Positions 24,109 to 34,315 of a stretch of DNA of 64,000 nucleotides are shown here, one piece after another. A program made the position numbers and the translations under genes. The stretch's first letter is position 1, and each line of letters opens with the position of its first letter. The notes beneath the pieces were generated by a model. The model searched no databases and was not told the DNA's origin. It was given only the letters and a program-made list of their open reading frames with translations. The stretch is taken from NCBI GenBank assembly GCA_949152475.1, contig OX424558.1, positions 30,266,651 through 30,330,650 of the forward strand. The letters run 5' to 3'. The stretch comes from Terebella lapidaria (Eukaryota > Annelida > Polychaeta > Terebellida > Terebellidae).

Positions 24109-25986
24109 TCAGACTTTAGGCTGTTTAGACGGACCGCCGCCTCCACCACCTCCCCCATGTTTGCGCTTGGAGATGATGTTCTGGATTTTCTGCCACTCCC
24201 GATCGAGTTCCTTCCTTTCATCCTTCGGCCCGGTTCGACGCGTCTTCCGCCCATCTGCCATCTTCACCCCGTACTGGAAGGCCGCTTTCGGCAGAGCCTC
24301 CTTGTTAGCCATGTAGTCACTATACTCTTCCTGTGTATCAAAGTCCCAGCGACCGATTGGTCCCTTCTTATTGCCCTGGTCCATCTTTGTGTAGTCCACC
24401 TCATCATCACTGTCGTCAATCGCATCGGCAGATTCCATCATTCCAGGGTAGCATTCGGCGTAGCTGTTGATTGATGTCTTGCTCTTGATTTTCTGTTTCA
24501 TTGCATGTTCTTTGCCATCTTTCGGTGGGCCACCCTCGACTGCCTGCAAGTTCTGTTCACGCTCGACGTCAGCAGCACTCCAACCCTTATTGAAGCGGTC
24601 GTTGATGGACTTCACAAGCTCCGAGGCAGACTGCTTCGCTGGTTCCGGTCTGTCCTCGTCTTCCTCAACAGGTTTCTCAAAGTAAGACTTCCTCTTTTCG
24701 ACGGGTTGGTCATGATCACCGCGGTTTCTTTCACCACCGCGGTCCCTGTCGCCTCTGTCGCCCCGCCCCCGTTCCCTGTCGCGCTCTCTGTCACGGTCGT
24801 ACCTCGCGTCTCTCTCCCTGTATCGCTCCCTGTCTCGGTCTCTATCCCTGTCACGGCGATCTCTATCCCGATCATCCCGACGGTCCCTATCACGGTCGTC
24901 ACGGCGATCACGTTGGCGGTCTCTGTCACGTTTCTCTCGTTCTTTCTCCTTGAGTTTGCCGACAGTTGGGGTGTAGTCACCTAAGTCACCGTAAATACTG
25001 TCATCTGTCATCTTAGGCTTGTCATCTTCTTTCAACTTGATAGCTTTTTCTTTCTTCTTCATCTTTCGATCACGCTTGCCCTGACGGAGATATGACAGGA
25101 TCTGTGTGAGTTTGTTGATGACGATGTCGTTGGTTGTCAATGTGGCAGTGGCTTCCTGGGTCGGGCAGTCAGCCTTGCTGCGGATGACTGTTGTAGGGAT
25201 GTCCGATTCTGCAAACTCGTCCTCCAGTGTTACTACATAAGCCATGCGGCCTGGCAAGAACAACTCATTGCGTTCAACGGGTGGCTTTTTGAACAGCACA
25301 CGGAAAATGTTCCTGGCGATCTTGGTGCGGAACTGTAAACCAGGATCCTGTTCTTCTTCCTTCGGTTCCTTCTTTGTGTCCCTGTCCCTGACAGCTTCCT
25401 CCATCTCTATTTCCTTTTCTTCTTCCTTGCTGGTGATCTCAGCTCGTACCTTGTCCAGGAGGGCATAATCCAGCCCCTTCACAAGATGGGTGTGCTCCAT
25501 GTCACCTCCGAGATATTTGGACTCTTGGATGATCTTTTTCCTACGCTCGGCATAGTTCTCGTCAGCTTTTGCATCTGGAGCGACAGCGCGGTAGTCGGCA
25601 GTGGTACTGATGATGTCTGTCTGCTCATAGTCTTTATTGGATCCTTCACGACGCTCCTGCGCACGATCGCGGTATTTCTCCGCCAGCTCCTGCTGTCTTT
25701 CCTCCTCCATCTTCTTCAACTTGGCATAGTAGATCTTCTTCTTCTTGCGACGCATTGCAGGGTCATCCTCGTCTTTGACAACTGGATCCTTCTTGACGGG
25801 TACCTTAGGTGGTGCCATGGGTGCCGAGGGGGCAGCAGCGGCAGACGAGGGGGGATTCCTGGGGGTCATCATCAGCTTACGGAAGTCGTCGTTGGTGAGG
25901 GGGTGAAGGTCATCATGCTCCAAGGCCTCCTCCACCGCGGGGGCGAGAGGGTTGGAGAAGACTTCCGAGTCACCTCGTTCGGGCAT
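24109..25986 (-). CDS. IK: IK / RED spliceosomal protein
   Basis: RED, also called IK, is a nuclear component of the activated (B) spliceosome, partners with SMU1, and affects splice-site choice and mitosis. One uninterrupted 625-residue frame is seen (human about 557). The N-terminus includes TNDDFRKLMMTPR. A Lys/Glu-rich RED_N region follows (KKKKIYYAKLKKMEEERQQE, YRDRAQERREG, KYLGGDMEHTHLVKGLDYAL), then FRTKIARNIFRVLFKKP. The name-giving Arg-Asp/Glu repeat is at about residues 349-420. The RED_C region follows (SYAECYPGMMES, GRWDFDTQEEYSDYM, AAFQYGVKMADGRKTR), and the protein ends KHGGGGGGGGPSKQPKV. The extra length is mostly in the repeat and an Ala/Pro stretch near residue 50. An acceptor (TTTTGCAG) ends at 26046, so a non-coding first exon lies upstream. 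A coding region without introns is notable for a gene of this size here. Confidence 0.95.
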   Translation of the reverse strand: MPERGDSEVFSNPLAPAVEEALEHDDLHPLTNDDFRKLMMTPRNPPSSAAAAPSAPMAPPKVPVKKDPVVKDEDDPAMRRKKKKIYYAKLKKMEEERQQELAEKYRDRAQERREGSNKDYEQTDIISTTADYRAVAPDAKADENYAERRKKIIQESKYLGGDMEHTHLVKGLDYALLDKVRAEITSKEEEKEIEMEEAVRDRDTKKEPKEEEQDPGLQFRTKIARNIFRVLFKKPPVERNELFLPGRMAYVVTLEDEFAESDIPTTVIRSKADCPTQEATATLTTNDIVINKLTQILSYLRQGKRDRKMKKKEKAIKLKEDDKPKMTDDSIYGDLGDYTPTVGKLKEKEREKRDRDRQRDRRDDRDRDRRDDRDRDRRDRDRDRDRERYRERDARYDRDRERDRERGRGDRGDRDRGGERNRGDHDQPVEKRKSYFEKPVEEDEDRPEPAKQSASELVKSINDRFNKGWSAADVEREQNLQAVEGGPPKDGKEHAMKQKIKSKTSINSYAECYPGMMESADAIDDSDDEVDYTKMDQGNKKGPIGRWDFDTQEEYSDYMANKEALPKAAFQYGVKMADGRKTRRTGPKDERKELDREWQKIQNIISKRKHGGGGGGGGPSKQPKV

Positions 25987-26045
25987 CTTGGAGGATGTTG
26001 TCAGACCACAGTTTCACAGACTACAGCATCCCTCGTAAAGGATAC

Positions 26046-27174
26046 CTGCAAAACACCAAAGACCCATTACATGTACATGACGATACGATATGGAAAATTA
26101 TGCCGTTGTGAATGAGTAAACCGGTAATATTAAAACTGAAAGACATTTTACCTCCCCTGAACAGAATATACCTTGAACCGCTATCACCATTGAAAACTTT
26201 TTGGCCATAATAAAGTTTTCAGTTTTAAAATTTGAGAAAATCAATGATTTTTCAATAAAAACTTTCATCACATCCTGAATGATTAGTTTCTTCTGTGTAT
26301 CCTGAAACTTCCATACTTGCTCAAAAATAGTATACTCTGATTTGTCAGACTTGTTTACACCATTCTTGCGACAGCTGACAACCCAATCCCCTCTATTATG
26401 CCTAATTTGAACTTGTCCACTCAGAATGCATCAACAGTGGTCAAGAACAGAACAATATCGTCCCCCTAAAGCAAAAATGGAGTAAGTCATTTTTAGTAGT
26501 TTTGAGATAATCAGTTTTAAAAGTTTCTTGACTTCAAATTTGAAGTGAAGCCTTCCAAATTCAGCGACCTATGACGTGAATATCCATGGAGTGTACCACT
26601 GTATTTCACTTACCCTCAATGTTCTTCTTATTTATAGTAAATGGCTAATTAACAACGGGTCGCATGACTTACGCCAAAGATGCTCTCGTTGTCAACTTAC
26701 TGGACAGAATTAATAATGCAATTTTGGCGTATCTCACGAAAGCCCTAAAGCATAAATGGCGTAACTCAACAGCTAATGCAATTTTGGCGTAAGTCAGTGC
26801 CCACTAGTGACGTTTTTTTTAGTGGCCATTATGTTTATGTCAGTATTTTGCAAATTATTGGATTGCTCACTGAGTATGTTATTGGAATATACCTCTGTAA
26901 TGCGTTACCAGTAATATGCATGTTACAGAAAACGCGAAATTAAATGGCCGCGAATATCATGAATATGGCCAAATCCTGAAAACGTGAAACTAGACGCATC
27001 CGGTCGCCTACGACCGCTTGGGTGTATCCCCCGTAGCCCTATCATCTCTGTTGCCCCAAATATAATCTCAAGTCACAACTTGTTTTTTTTCCCCACCAAA
27101 ATTGCTGCACTGATTTTCCGAGGTTATTGAAGGTCGAATTCAAAATCACCACTGAAATCTCTTAATATGAATTT
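26046..27174. other. Upstream of IK: 5' intron/promoter side, no gene recognised
   Basis: Mostly AT-rich. The words CCTAAAGCA(T)AAATGG and GCAATTTTGGCGTA recur at 26465-26800, suggesting a small degraded repeat. The first IK exon and promoter should lie here but were not located. Confidence 0.4.
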
Positions 27175-28140
27175 CCATTTCGACATGTTTGATAAAATAG
27201 ATCAATCTTTTCACCTATTTATATTTCAACTCAGAGTATTTTACAAACTTGGTTCCAAGTTGGAATTCAAAGTAAAATTTGACCAAAAATGCATTTCAAG
27301 ATGACGAAATTGGAGCCAGATCGAACTTCTCACCATAAGTTATATTTCGACTCATATTACATGTATGTGCCAAACATGGTTTCAAGTTGAAATTCAAAGT
27401 GAAAGTTAATAAAAACTGCATTTCAAGATGACAAAATTGAGCCAGATCAAACTTTTCGTCATAAGTTATATTTTAACTCATAATACCTGCCCAACTTGGT
27501 TTCAAGTTGAAATTCAAACTAAAAGTTGACCAAAACTGCATTTCAAGATGACGAAATTGGAGCCAGATCAAACTTTTTGCCATGAGTTATATTTCAACTC
27601 ATAATATGTGCCAAACTTGGTATTAAGTTGAAATTCAATTTAAAAGTTGACCAAAACTGCATTTCAAGATGACGAAATTGGAGCCAGATAGAACTTTTCG
27701 TCATAAGTTATATTTTAACTCATAATATGTGCCAAACTTGGTTTCGAGTTGAAATTCAAGCTAAAAGTTTACCAAAACTGCATTTCAAGATGAAGAAATT
27801 GGAGCCAGATCGAACTTTTCATCATAAGTTATATTTTAACTCATAATATGTGCCAAACTTGGTTTCAAGTTGAAATTCAAACTAAAAATTGATCAAAACT
27901 GCATTTCAAGACGACGAAAATGGAGCCAGATCGAACTTTTCACCATAAGTTATATTTCGACTTATAATATGTGCCAAACATGCTTTCAAGTTGAAATTCA
28001 AAGTAAAAGTTGACCAAAACTGCATTTCAAGATGACGAAATTGGAGCCAGATCGAATTTTTCACCATAAGTTATATTTTAACTCATAATTTGTGCCAAAC
28101 ATGGTCTCAAGTTGAAATTCAAAGTAAAAGTTGATAAATG
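27175..28140. repeat. Tandem repeat, ~121-bp unit, about 8 copies
   Basis: CTGCATTTCAAGATGACGAA recurs at about 27291, 27418, 27538, 27659, 27780, 27901 and 28022. The unit also contains GGAGCCAGATCGAAC and GTGCCAAAC(A/T)TGG. There are no spacer-like unique segments, so it is not a CRISPR. Confidence 0.95.
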
Positions 28141-29085
28141 TTTTCATAAAAAGCTATTGTGATCAATAATAGACTTAACTAGCAAGAAACTATTTTCATT
28201 ATGGTCAATAATAGACTTAACATGTAAAAATAATGTTAACTTATTTGGTTACACCCCGAAATTTCTACCGGACAAAACCTTAACCTTGTTCAGCTTACCT
28301 TGTTGAGCCCAATAATAAATATTTCTTGTCTTAACTATTTTCATTGTGGTCAATAATAGACTTAACATGTAAAAATGATGTTAACTTATTCGGTTACACC
28401 CAGAAATTTCTACCGGACAAAACCTTAACCTTGTTAAGCTCAATAATAATTGTTTCTCATCTTAACTATTTTTATTGAGGTCAATAATAGACTTAACTAG
28501 CAAAAAAAAAGTTAACTTATTTGGTTACAGACATAAAATGTCTACTGGACAGAATCTCTACCTTGTTGAGCCCAATAATAAATATTTCTTTTCTTAACTA
28601 TTTTTATTGTGGTCAATAATAGACTAAACTAGTAAAAATAATGTTAACTTATTCAGTACACCCATGAAATCTGTACTGGAATACTTTCACCTTGTTGAGC
28701 TTAATAATAAATATTCCTCATCTTAACTATTTTTATTGAGGTCAATAATAGACTCAACTATTTTTATTGTGGTCAATAATAGACTTAACTACTGAAAATA
28801 ATGTTAACTTATTTGGTTACACCGATGAAATTTGTACTGGACAAAACATTACCTTGTTGAGGTTAATAATAAATATTTCTTGTCTTAACTATTTTTATTG
28901 TGGTCAATAATAGACTTAACTATTGAAAATAATGTTAACTTATTCAGTTACACCCATGAAATCTGTACTGGACAAAACCTTTACCTTGTTGAGCTTAATA
29001 ATAAACGTTTCTCGTCTTAACTATTTTTATTGTGGACAATAATAGACTTAACTAGTAAAACTAATGTTACCTTATTCAGTAATAT
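28141..29085. repeat. Second tandem repeat, ~131-bp unit, about 7 copies
   Basis: TCAATAATAGACTTAAC recurs at about 28205, 28350, 28481, 28613, 28742 and 28904, with a truncated unit at 28773. The unit includes AATGTTAACTTATT and CCTTGTTGAG. It is unrelated in sequence to the preceding array, which it touches. Confidence 0.95.
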
Positions 29086-29324
29086 TGTCCTGTTTTCACT
29101 GAAAACATCAGTTCTCCATTCTGAACAAAAAACCAGTGTCATTACCTTCCATTGTACAGGCTATTGGAATGATCGTACATGTCAAAATGGATATTTCAAA
29201 ATTCTGTAATAAGTTAGGCTGTTAACAATATTTATATGATCATTCTAAAAACGATTGGTTTCGTGTGACAGCCCTTCCCAACAACACTTTCAAATATTAT
29301 CGAGATTCGTCAAAAATTGCCATC

Positions 29325-29771
29325 TGTAGAGCGTTCACAAGCCATTTGTCTCGAACAGGCTGTTTTCAATGCAAAATGTGTCCCCAAACGATCAATTCAG
29401 TTGCCACGGCAACCAAAATCGATTGGTGTCGGGATCTTACCATAATATATGTGCCTGCAAAAAATAATGGTGATCGGGTGAGAATTGCGGCCTGTAGCGC
29501 GTTCACAAGCCATGTGTCTCAAACAGGCTGTTTTCAATGCAAAATGTGTCCCCAAACGACCAATTCAGTTGCCACGGCAACCAAAATCGATTGGTGTCGG
29601 GATCTTACCATTATATATGTGCCTGCAAAAAATAATGGTGATCGGGTGAGAATTGCGGCCTGTAGCGCGTTCACAAGTAAATCTCTGCGGACGCGGACAC
29701 GGACGCGGGCGCGGACGCGGACGACGAAGCCAAATCCATAGTATCCGCCGAACTTTGTTCGGGGGATACAA
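29325..29771. mobile_element. Helentron/pearl-like element of a second family (tandem core, GGACGC tract, hairpin end)
   Basis: Two full 168-bp units and a partial third (GCGTTCACAAG at 29331, 29499 and 29667) are followed by a (GGACGC)n-like tract at about 29690-29725. The end is a terminal hairpin, CCGAAC-TTT-GTTCGG within TATCC...GGATA, at about 29742-29769. The order core, microsatellite, hairpin is the same as in the elements at 1381 and 46191. Each unit has the palindrome GTTGCCACGGCAAC. The open frame through it is repeat-derived. Confidence 0.55.
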
Positions 29772-31172
29772 TTAAACGGCCACGAAATCAAAGGGGTTTA
29801 CAGCAGCGTTTTAGAAGCCAGGTTTGTGTGAATGAATTGCCGTTGTTTCAGACATGTAATATTCAGTTGAATATTTCGCCAAAAGTTATTCGACTAATTC
29901 AAAGGCAAAAAACTGTTTAAATGAGTCAGAAAAATCAGAGTATATCATGGAAACACACCTCAGTTCACTTGTATCATAAATACGAATGTTCAATTTCTAT
30001 TGACCTGTCATAACAATTTTGATAACATAGTGTGCCTGGATGGTTACATTATGATTGAGCTATGTGCACATTTTTCTATTGATTATACATCAAACTTGCT
30101 CACTGTATACTACTCCTAACATTCTTTTGTATATCTCAGCTCTTATATGTGTTCGGGTATGGTATGTCATGCATCAGTTCATAAGGTGTGCCAAGAACCA
30201 AGTTGATAAAGCATTGGGTTTCCCACCGATTCTAGCAGGCAATATTCTATCACATGTCAGGAAGTTAGTTTTGTTTTCACTTTATAGAAGGATACTAACA
30301 CATAGCGAGTGGAAATTAAGTGAAATTCATCAAACATTTAAGGCAGATATTCCACAGGAAATTGAACACGTATCTTAGGCGGATCCATTGAGCCCCCCCC
30401 CCCCCCCCCCAAGCGGCTCTCCAACCTACGCGATCAGAATAGACCAAGAAGCTAGCACAAAGCTTAATAAAGGCTCTGACATTTAATATTCGACAGGTAA
30501 GACTGCTTGTCGATTCGCACGCCACTATATATCAATATTCCATCTCCATTATCGCCCACCCACAACTGTACATAACGATCAACAATTTATTTCTCTGATA
30601 TCCTCCATGTATTTTTAGGATGAACAATAGCTTTAGCACCTTTCAAACATTACAGCTGATTCATAACATCCATATTCACCTATTTTTATCCGTAAATGCT
30701 ACAAATTTTGTCGACGAAAACAAACCCTCAAATAATTTCCGTCGTTTGGTGTTTTGCGGACTGCGAATTATGTTGCGTTGCCCAAAAACGAAACTATAGA
30801 CTCCATGGGTCTGTTCGATTTGGCCATTCTGATCTCTTCTGATCACATGATGGAATAGCTTAGAATAGCACAAAAGAGTCTTCTGGAATAGACAAACAGA
30901 ACAGAATTGGAATTCATTAAAGATCCAAAATGGCGGCCTCCAGTGTTGTCTTCAAAGACAGAATCTATTCTAGGCCTACCTCTTAGACGATTTGAAACGA
31001 AGAGGCAGAATTGATTCTGAGAAGAGAGAATGCAAAATCTAGTCCCAAATCGAACAGATAATAGCTATTCCAGAATGAACGGAATAGATAGAAAAGCCGA
31101 AACGAACAGACCCTATTACATGAAATAATTTCAAGGGCGAAAATCTAACCACTGTCAAAGAAGAGTAAAAAT
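29772..31172. other. Intergenic, one unassigned open stretch and a poly-C tract
   Basis: A plus-strand open stretch at about 30138-30378 follows a possible acceptor but has no recognisable domain. A run of about 20 C follows at about 30391-30412. No other gene was seen. Confidence 0.4.
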
Positions 31173-32955
31173 TAGCCCAAGGGCTAAGATAGGTTACCGG
31201 ACAACTTTAGTTGAAACAGGACAGGTGAGATATGACGTTAAGATAAACCAATCATCTTCGTGAACTTCAATGTCATCATTAAGTGTGCAGCATATAACCT
31301 TGTATTCATGTATGTTCAAAATACAAATACAAGGTCTATCTACAAGTCTTTTGTCTATAAACGAAATTTACACAATTCTTGTTGGACGTGACACTGAGAT
31401 ATAGCACTCAATGTCATCTGACGTCAAGTTCAACGTCACCCAAAAAAGCCACATATATATGTGGTATACATGTATATGACTTCCAATTCCAGCTATACCT
31501 ACAAACATTTTTTGGCTGTAGAGGCCAATTTACACACTCAAGGGGCCTTTTAAGCAATTCAAAGCACTCCATCTTTATACACAATGTCAGGGACCCCAAT
31601 TAGCATGTTTTATAACAAAAATCTCAAAATTTGGGGCCTATTCAGCCTAAATTTCTAGCCTTTTGAGCAATTCAAGGCACTTTATACACTATATACATAT
31701 TTATACACATCATGTCAAACTATGTTTTGAAATAAAAATCTCAAAAGTGATCAGACAGTTTTCGATTAAAGACAAACAAGGTGCAAATTTGGGCATTTTT
31801 CGACTCAAAAATGGCTGTTTTGACATTTCAAGGTCATCCAAGGTCAAATTCAAGGTCACCACACAAGTCTTCATATATGACTTCCCATTTGAAAGTGCTA
31901 ATTTCTAAGCTCTATCTTCAAGCATTCTATGAGTACAGTCTAGGCAGCTCCCATTATGAAGGAAAAAAGTGCCGAAAATTTTCAAAGTCCCAAATTTTTT
32001 TCAAAGGGTGAAAATTTTTTTTTTGCCTAGAAATGGCCCGAAGTGGATAGTAACGCGATTTGGGGCAAAAAAAATTTTTTTCGCCGACCCGTCAAAAATT
32101 CAAAATGGCCGCCACACGGAGACCAGCGATTCAAGGGCAACAAAACTTATACACATCATAAAGGTACATAAGGGGAATCTTCTGAAACGAAAATCTCAAA
32201 ACTGATCAGACAGTTTTCAAGAAAAGACAGAAAAGCTGCAAATTTGGGCATTTTTCGACCCAAAAATGGCTATTTTGACCTTTCAAGGTCATCCAAGGTC
32301 AAATTCAAGGTCACCACACAAGTCGACATATATGACTTCCCATTTGAAAGTGCCAATATCTAAGCTCTATCTTTAAGCGTTCTATGAGTACAGTCCGGGC
32401 AGCTCCCATTATGAAGGAAAAAGGTGCCGAAAATTTTCTAAGTCCAAAATTTTTTTCAAAGGGTGAAAAAATTTTTTTTGCCTAGAAATGGCCCGAAATG
32501 GATAGTAACGCGATTTGGGGCAAAAAAATTTTTTTTCGCCGACCCGTCAAAAAATCAAAATGGCCGCCACACGGAGACCGGCGATTCAAGGACAACAAAA
32601 CTTATACACATCATAAAGGTACATGAGGGGAATCTTTTGAAACAAAAATCTCAAAACTGATCAGACAGTTTTTGAGAAAATGGCCGCCAAAGTCCAAAAT
32701 TGGCCATTTTTCGTCAAAAATGGCCGCCATTTTGAGAAAAATGCGAAAATAAAAAAACTAAAACAAAAACCCCTCTTGAAATATTTTTAGGCATTTTTGT
32801 GCAAAATTTCAGAAAAATCCGCCTGTAAACTTTAAAGATACAGCTGTGGACGGACGACGGACGACAGACGACGGACGCCGGAAGACGGACGACGGACGGA
32901 CGACGGACGCAACGTGACGGCAATAGGTTATCGGACCATAGGTACGGTAACCTAA
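31173..32955. mobile_element. Helentron-like element, inverted orientation
   Basis: It begins with TTAGCCCAAGGGCTAA and AGGTTACCGGACA. It ends with the (GACGG)n tract, GGCAATAGGTTATCGGACC, and GGTACGGTAACCTAA. The core repeats two units of about 450 bp (31700-32200 and 32200-32660) with AAGGTCATCCAAGGTCA. It matches 1381-2923 in reverse. Confidence 0.75.
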
Positions 32956-33020
32956 AAATTTAAACTGAAGAGAGATCGCAGTAAAACCGCATGAGATTAT
33001 AGATTCCTGATAATCTAAGC

Positions 33021-33678
33021 TACCGGAAACCCCCGTAAATAAGCCCCGGGCGTATTCACGGAAGATCGCCCTCAGAAAATCATAAAATTGAAATCGAAAA
33101 TACGCCCGGGGGCTTATTTTGGGAATAAACTTTTGAATATATACAGTAAATCTATTTGGCCGCGCTGTCGAATACTACCGATTATTTCGTCAATAGTAGC
33201 ACTATGCACTTACATGTGTTACATTCTTCACATCATGGAAAATACTACTATTGTCGATATAGCCTTGGTAGAAAAGAGAATTGCGAAATTTGTTTCTCAG
33301 AAAATATGATACCTATATCGAAGAGAGAATATTATAGCAGCTGAATATTATATGTAGGTATGAAACGATGTCAAACTCATATATTATATATAGGCCTCGG
33401 TAAAAGGGTTAACTTACATTATTTGTGTGTATTGGTACACATTATATGCAGACGCCATACATTTTAATACCGTAGGCCTGATCACGAGATTCATGATTAT
33501 ACAAAAAAAAACATAGATACGCGCGCACCTAGAACGGTAACTGTTATTAACGTTTTCTGTTTTACCATGGAACGAAAACATGCAAAAAATTCGCCCCGGG
33601 CGTGTTTTCGGAAAGCTCTTCCGTTAATACGCCCATGAGCCAATTATCGGGAGGGCTTATTTACGGGGGTTCCCGGTA
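33021..33678. mobile_element. 658-bp TIR element with CCGGGCGTATT arms, TA target
   Basis: The ends are TACCGGAAACCCCCGTAAAT and the inverted partner. Inside, the left arm has CCCCGGGCGTATTCACGGAA and the right arm CCCGGGCGTGTTTTCGGAAA. It is bounded by TA. The interior has no convincing gene. Confidence 0.75.
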
Positions 33679-34315
33679 GGCCTATTCAATATCATAATCT
33701 TCAGACACAACATGTATTCCAGTAGATCTAATTGCCCATATACATTAGGCCCATAATGAAAATGAATAGACAATCAGATCTATAATAACACATTGAACGT
33801 GTAGCGAATATGTTTTATGTGTAGCAAACTGTGTACCAAACGGTTTATACAGGAAATCAAGTTCTGTCTGCATAGGCCAAGGTTGATCTACCAATTGATT
33901 TCATATATTGTCAAGATAAAGGTCTCGAAAAGATACATGTATACCATATATGACTTCCTGAATGCTAGTGATACAAACCTAATCACTATATACAGCCGTT
34001 TTGTATGCATTATTCAACTTATATTCTAGTATTTCAGGTCAAATGTACCATCGAATTTACTCACGAAATATATATATTCCCATAGTGTAAAACTCAGTCT
34101 GCAGCAATTCTGTATGTAGGTTACATTTGAACATGCACTTGGAATTTACCACACAAGGCCATCTGGCGTCAAGCGGACACCAAAACTCTGTTTGAAAATG
34201 TTTTACCTCAGCTCAATTTGGACGTGAACTTGAAATTTTGGTCATGTGAGGCCAAGTTCAAGGTCACTAAAAGATGTGCCCGACTTCCTATATTTATACT
34301 AATCTATGCCTATGT

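Noticed and set aside
27175..29085. CRISPR array
   Set aside because: Whole 121- and 131-bp units repeat with no unique spacers, and the genome is eukaryotic.
29265..29741. 158-residue Cys-containing open frame with internal repeats
   Set aside because: The 'protein repeat' is just the 168-bp DNA repeat, whose length is divisible by three, and the end is a GC-rich simple tract.
30055..30378. 107-residue open frame with LFSLYRRIL, slightly LYR-like
   Set aside because: The resemblance is one short motif. The start is in AT-rich unique DNA, no neighbouring exon joins in frame, and it stops beside a poly-C run.
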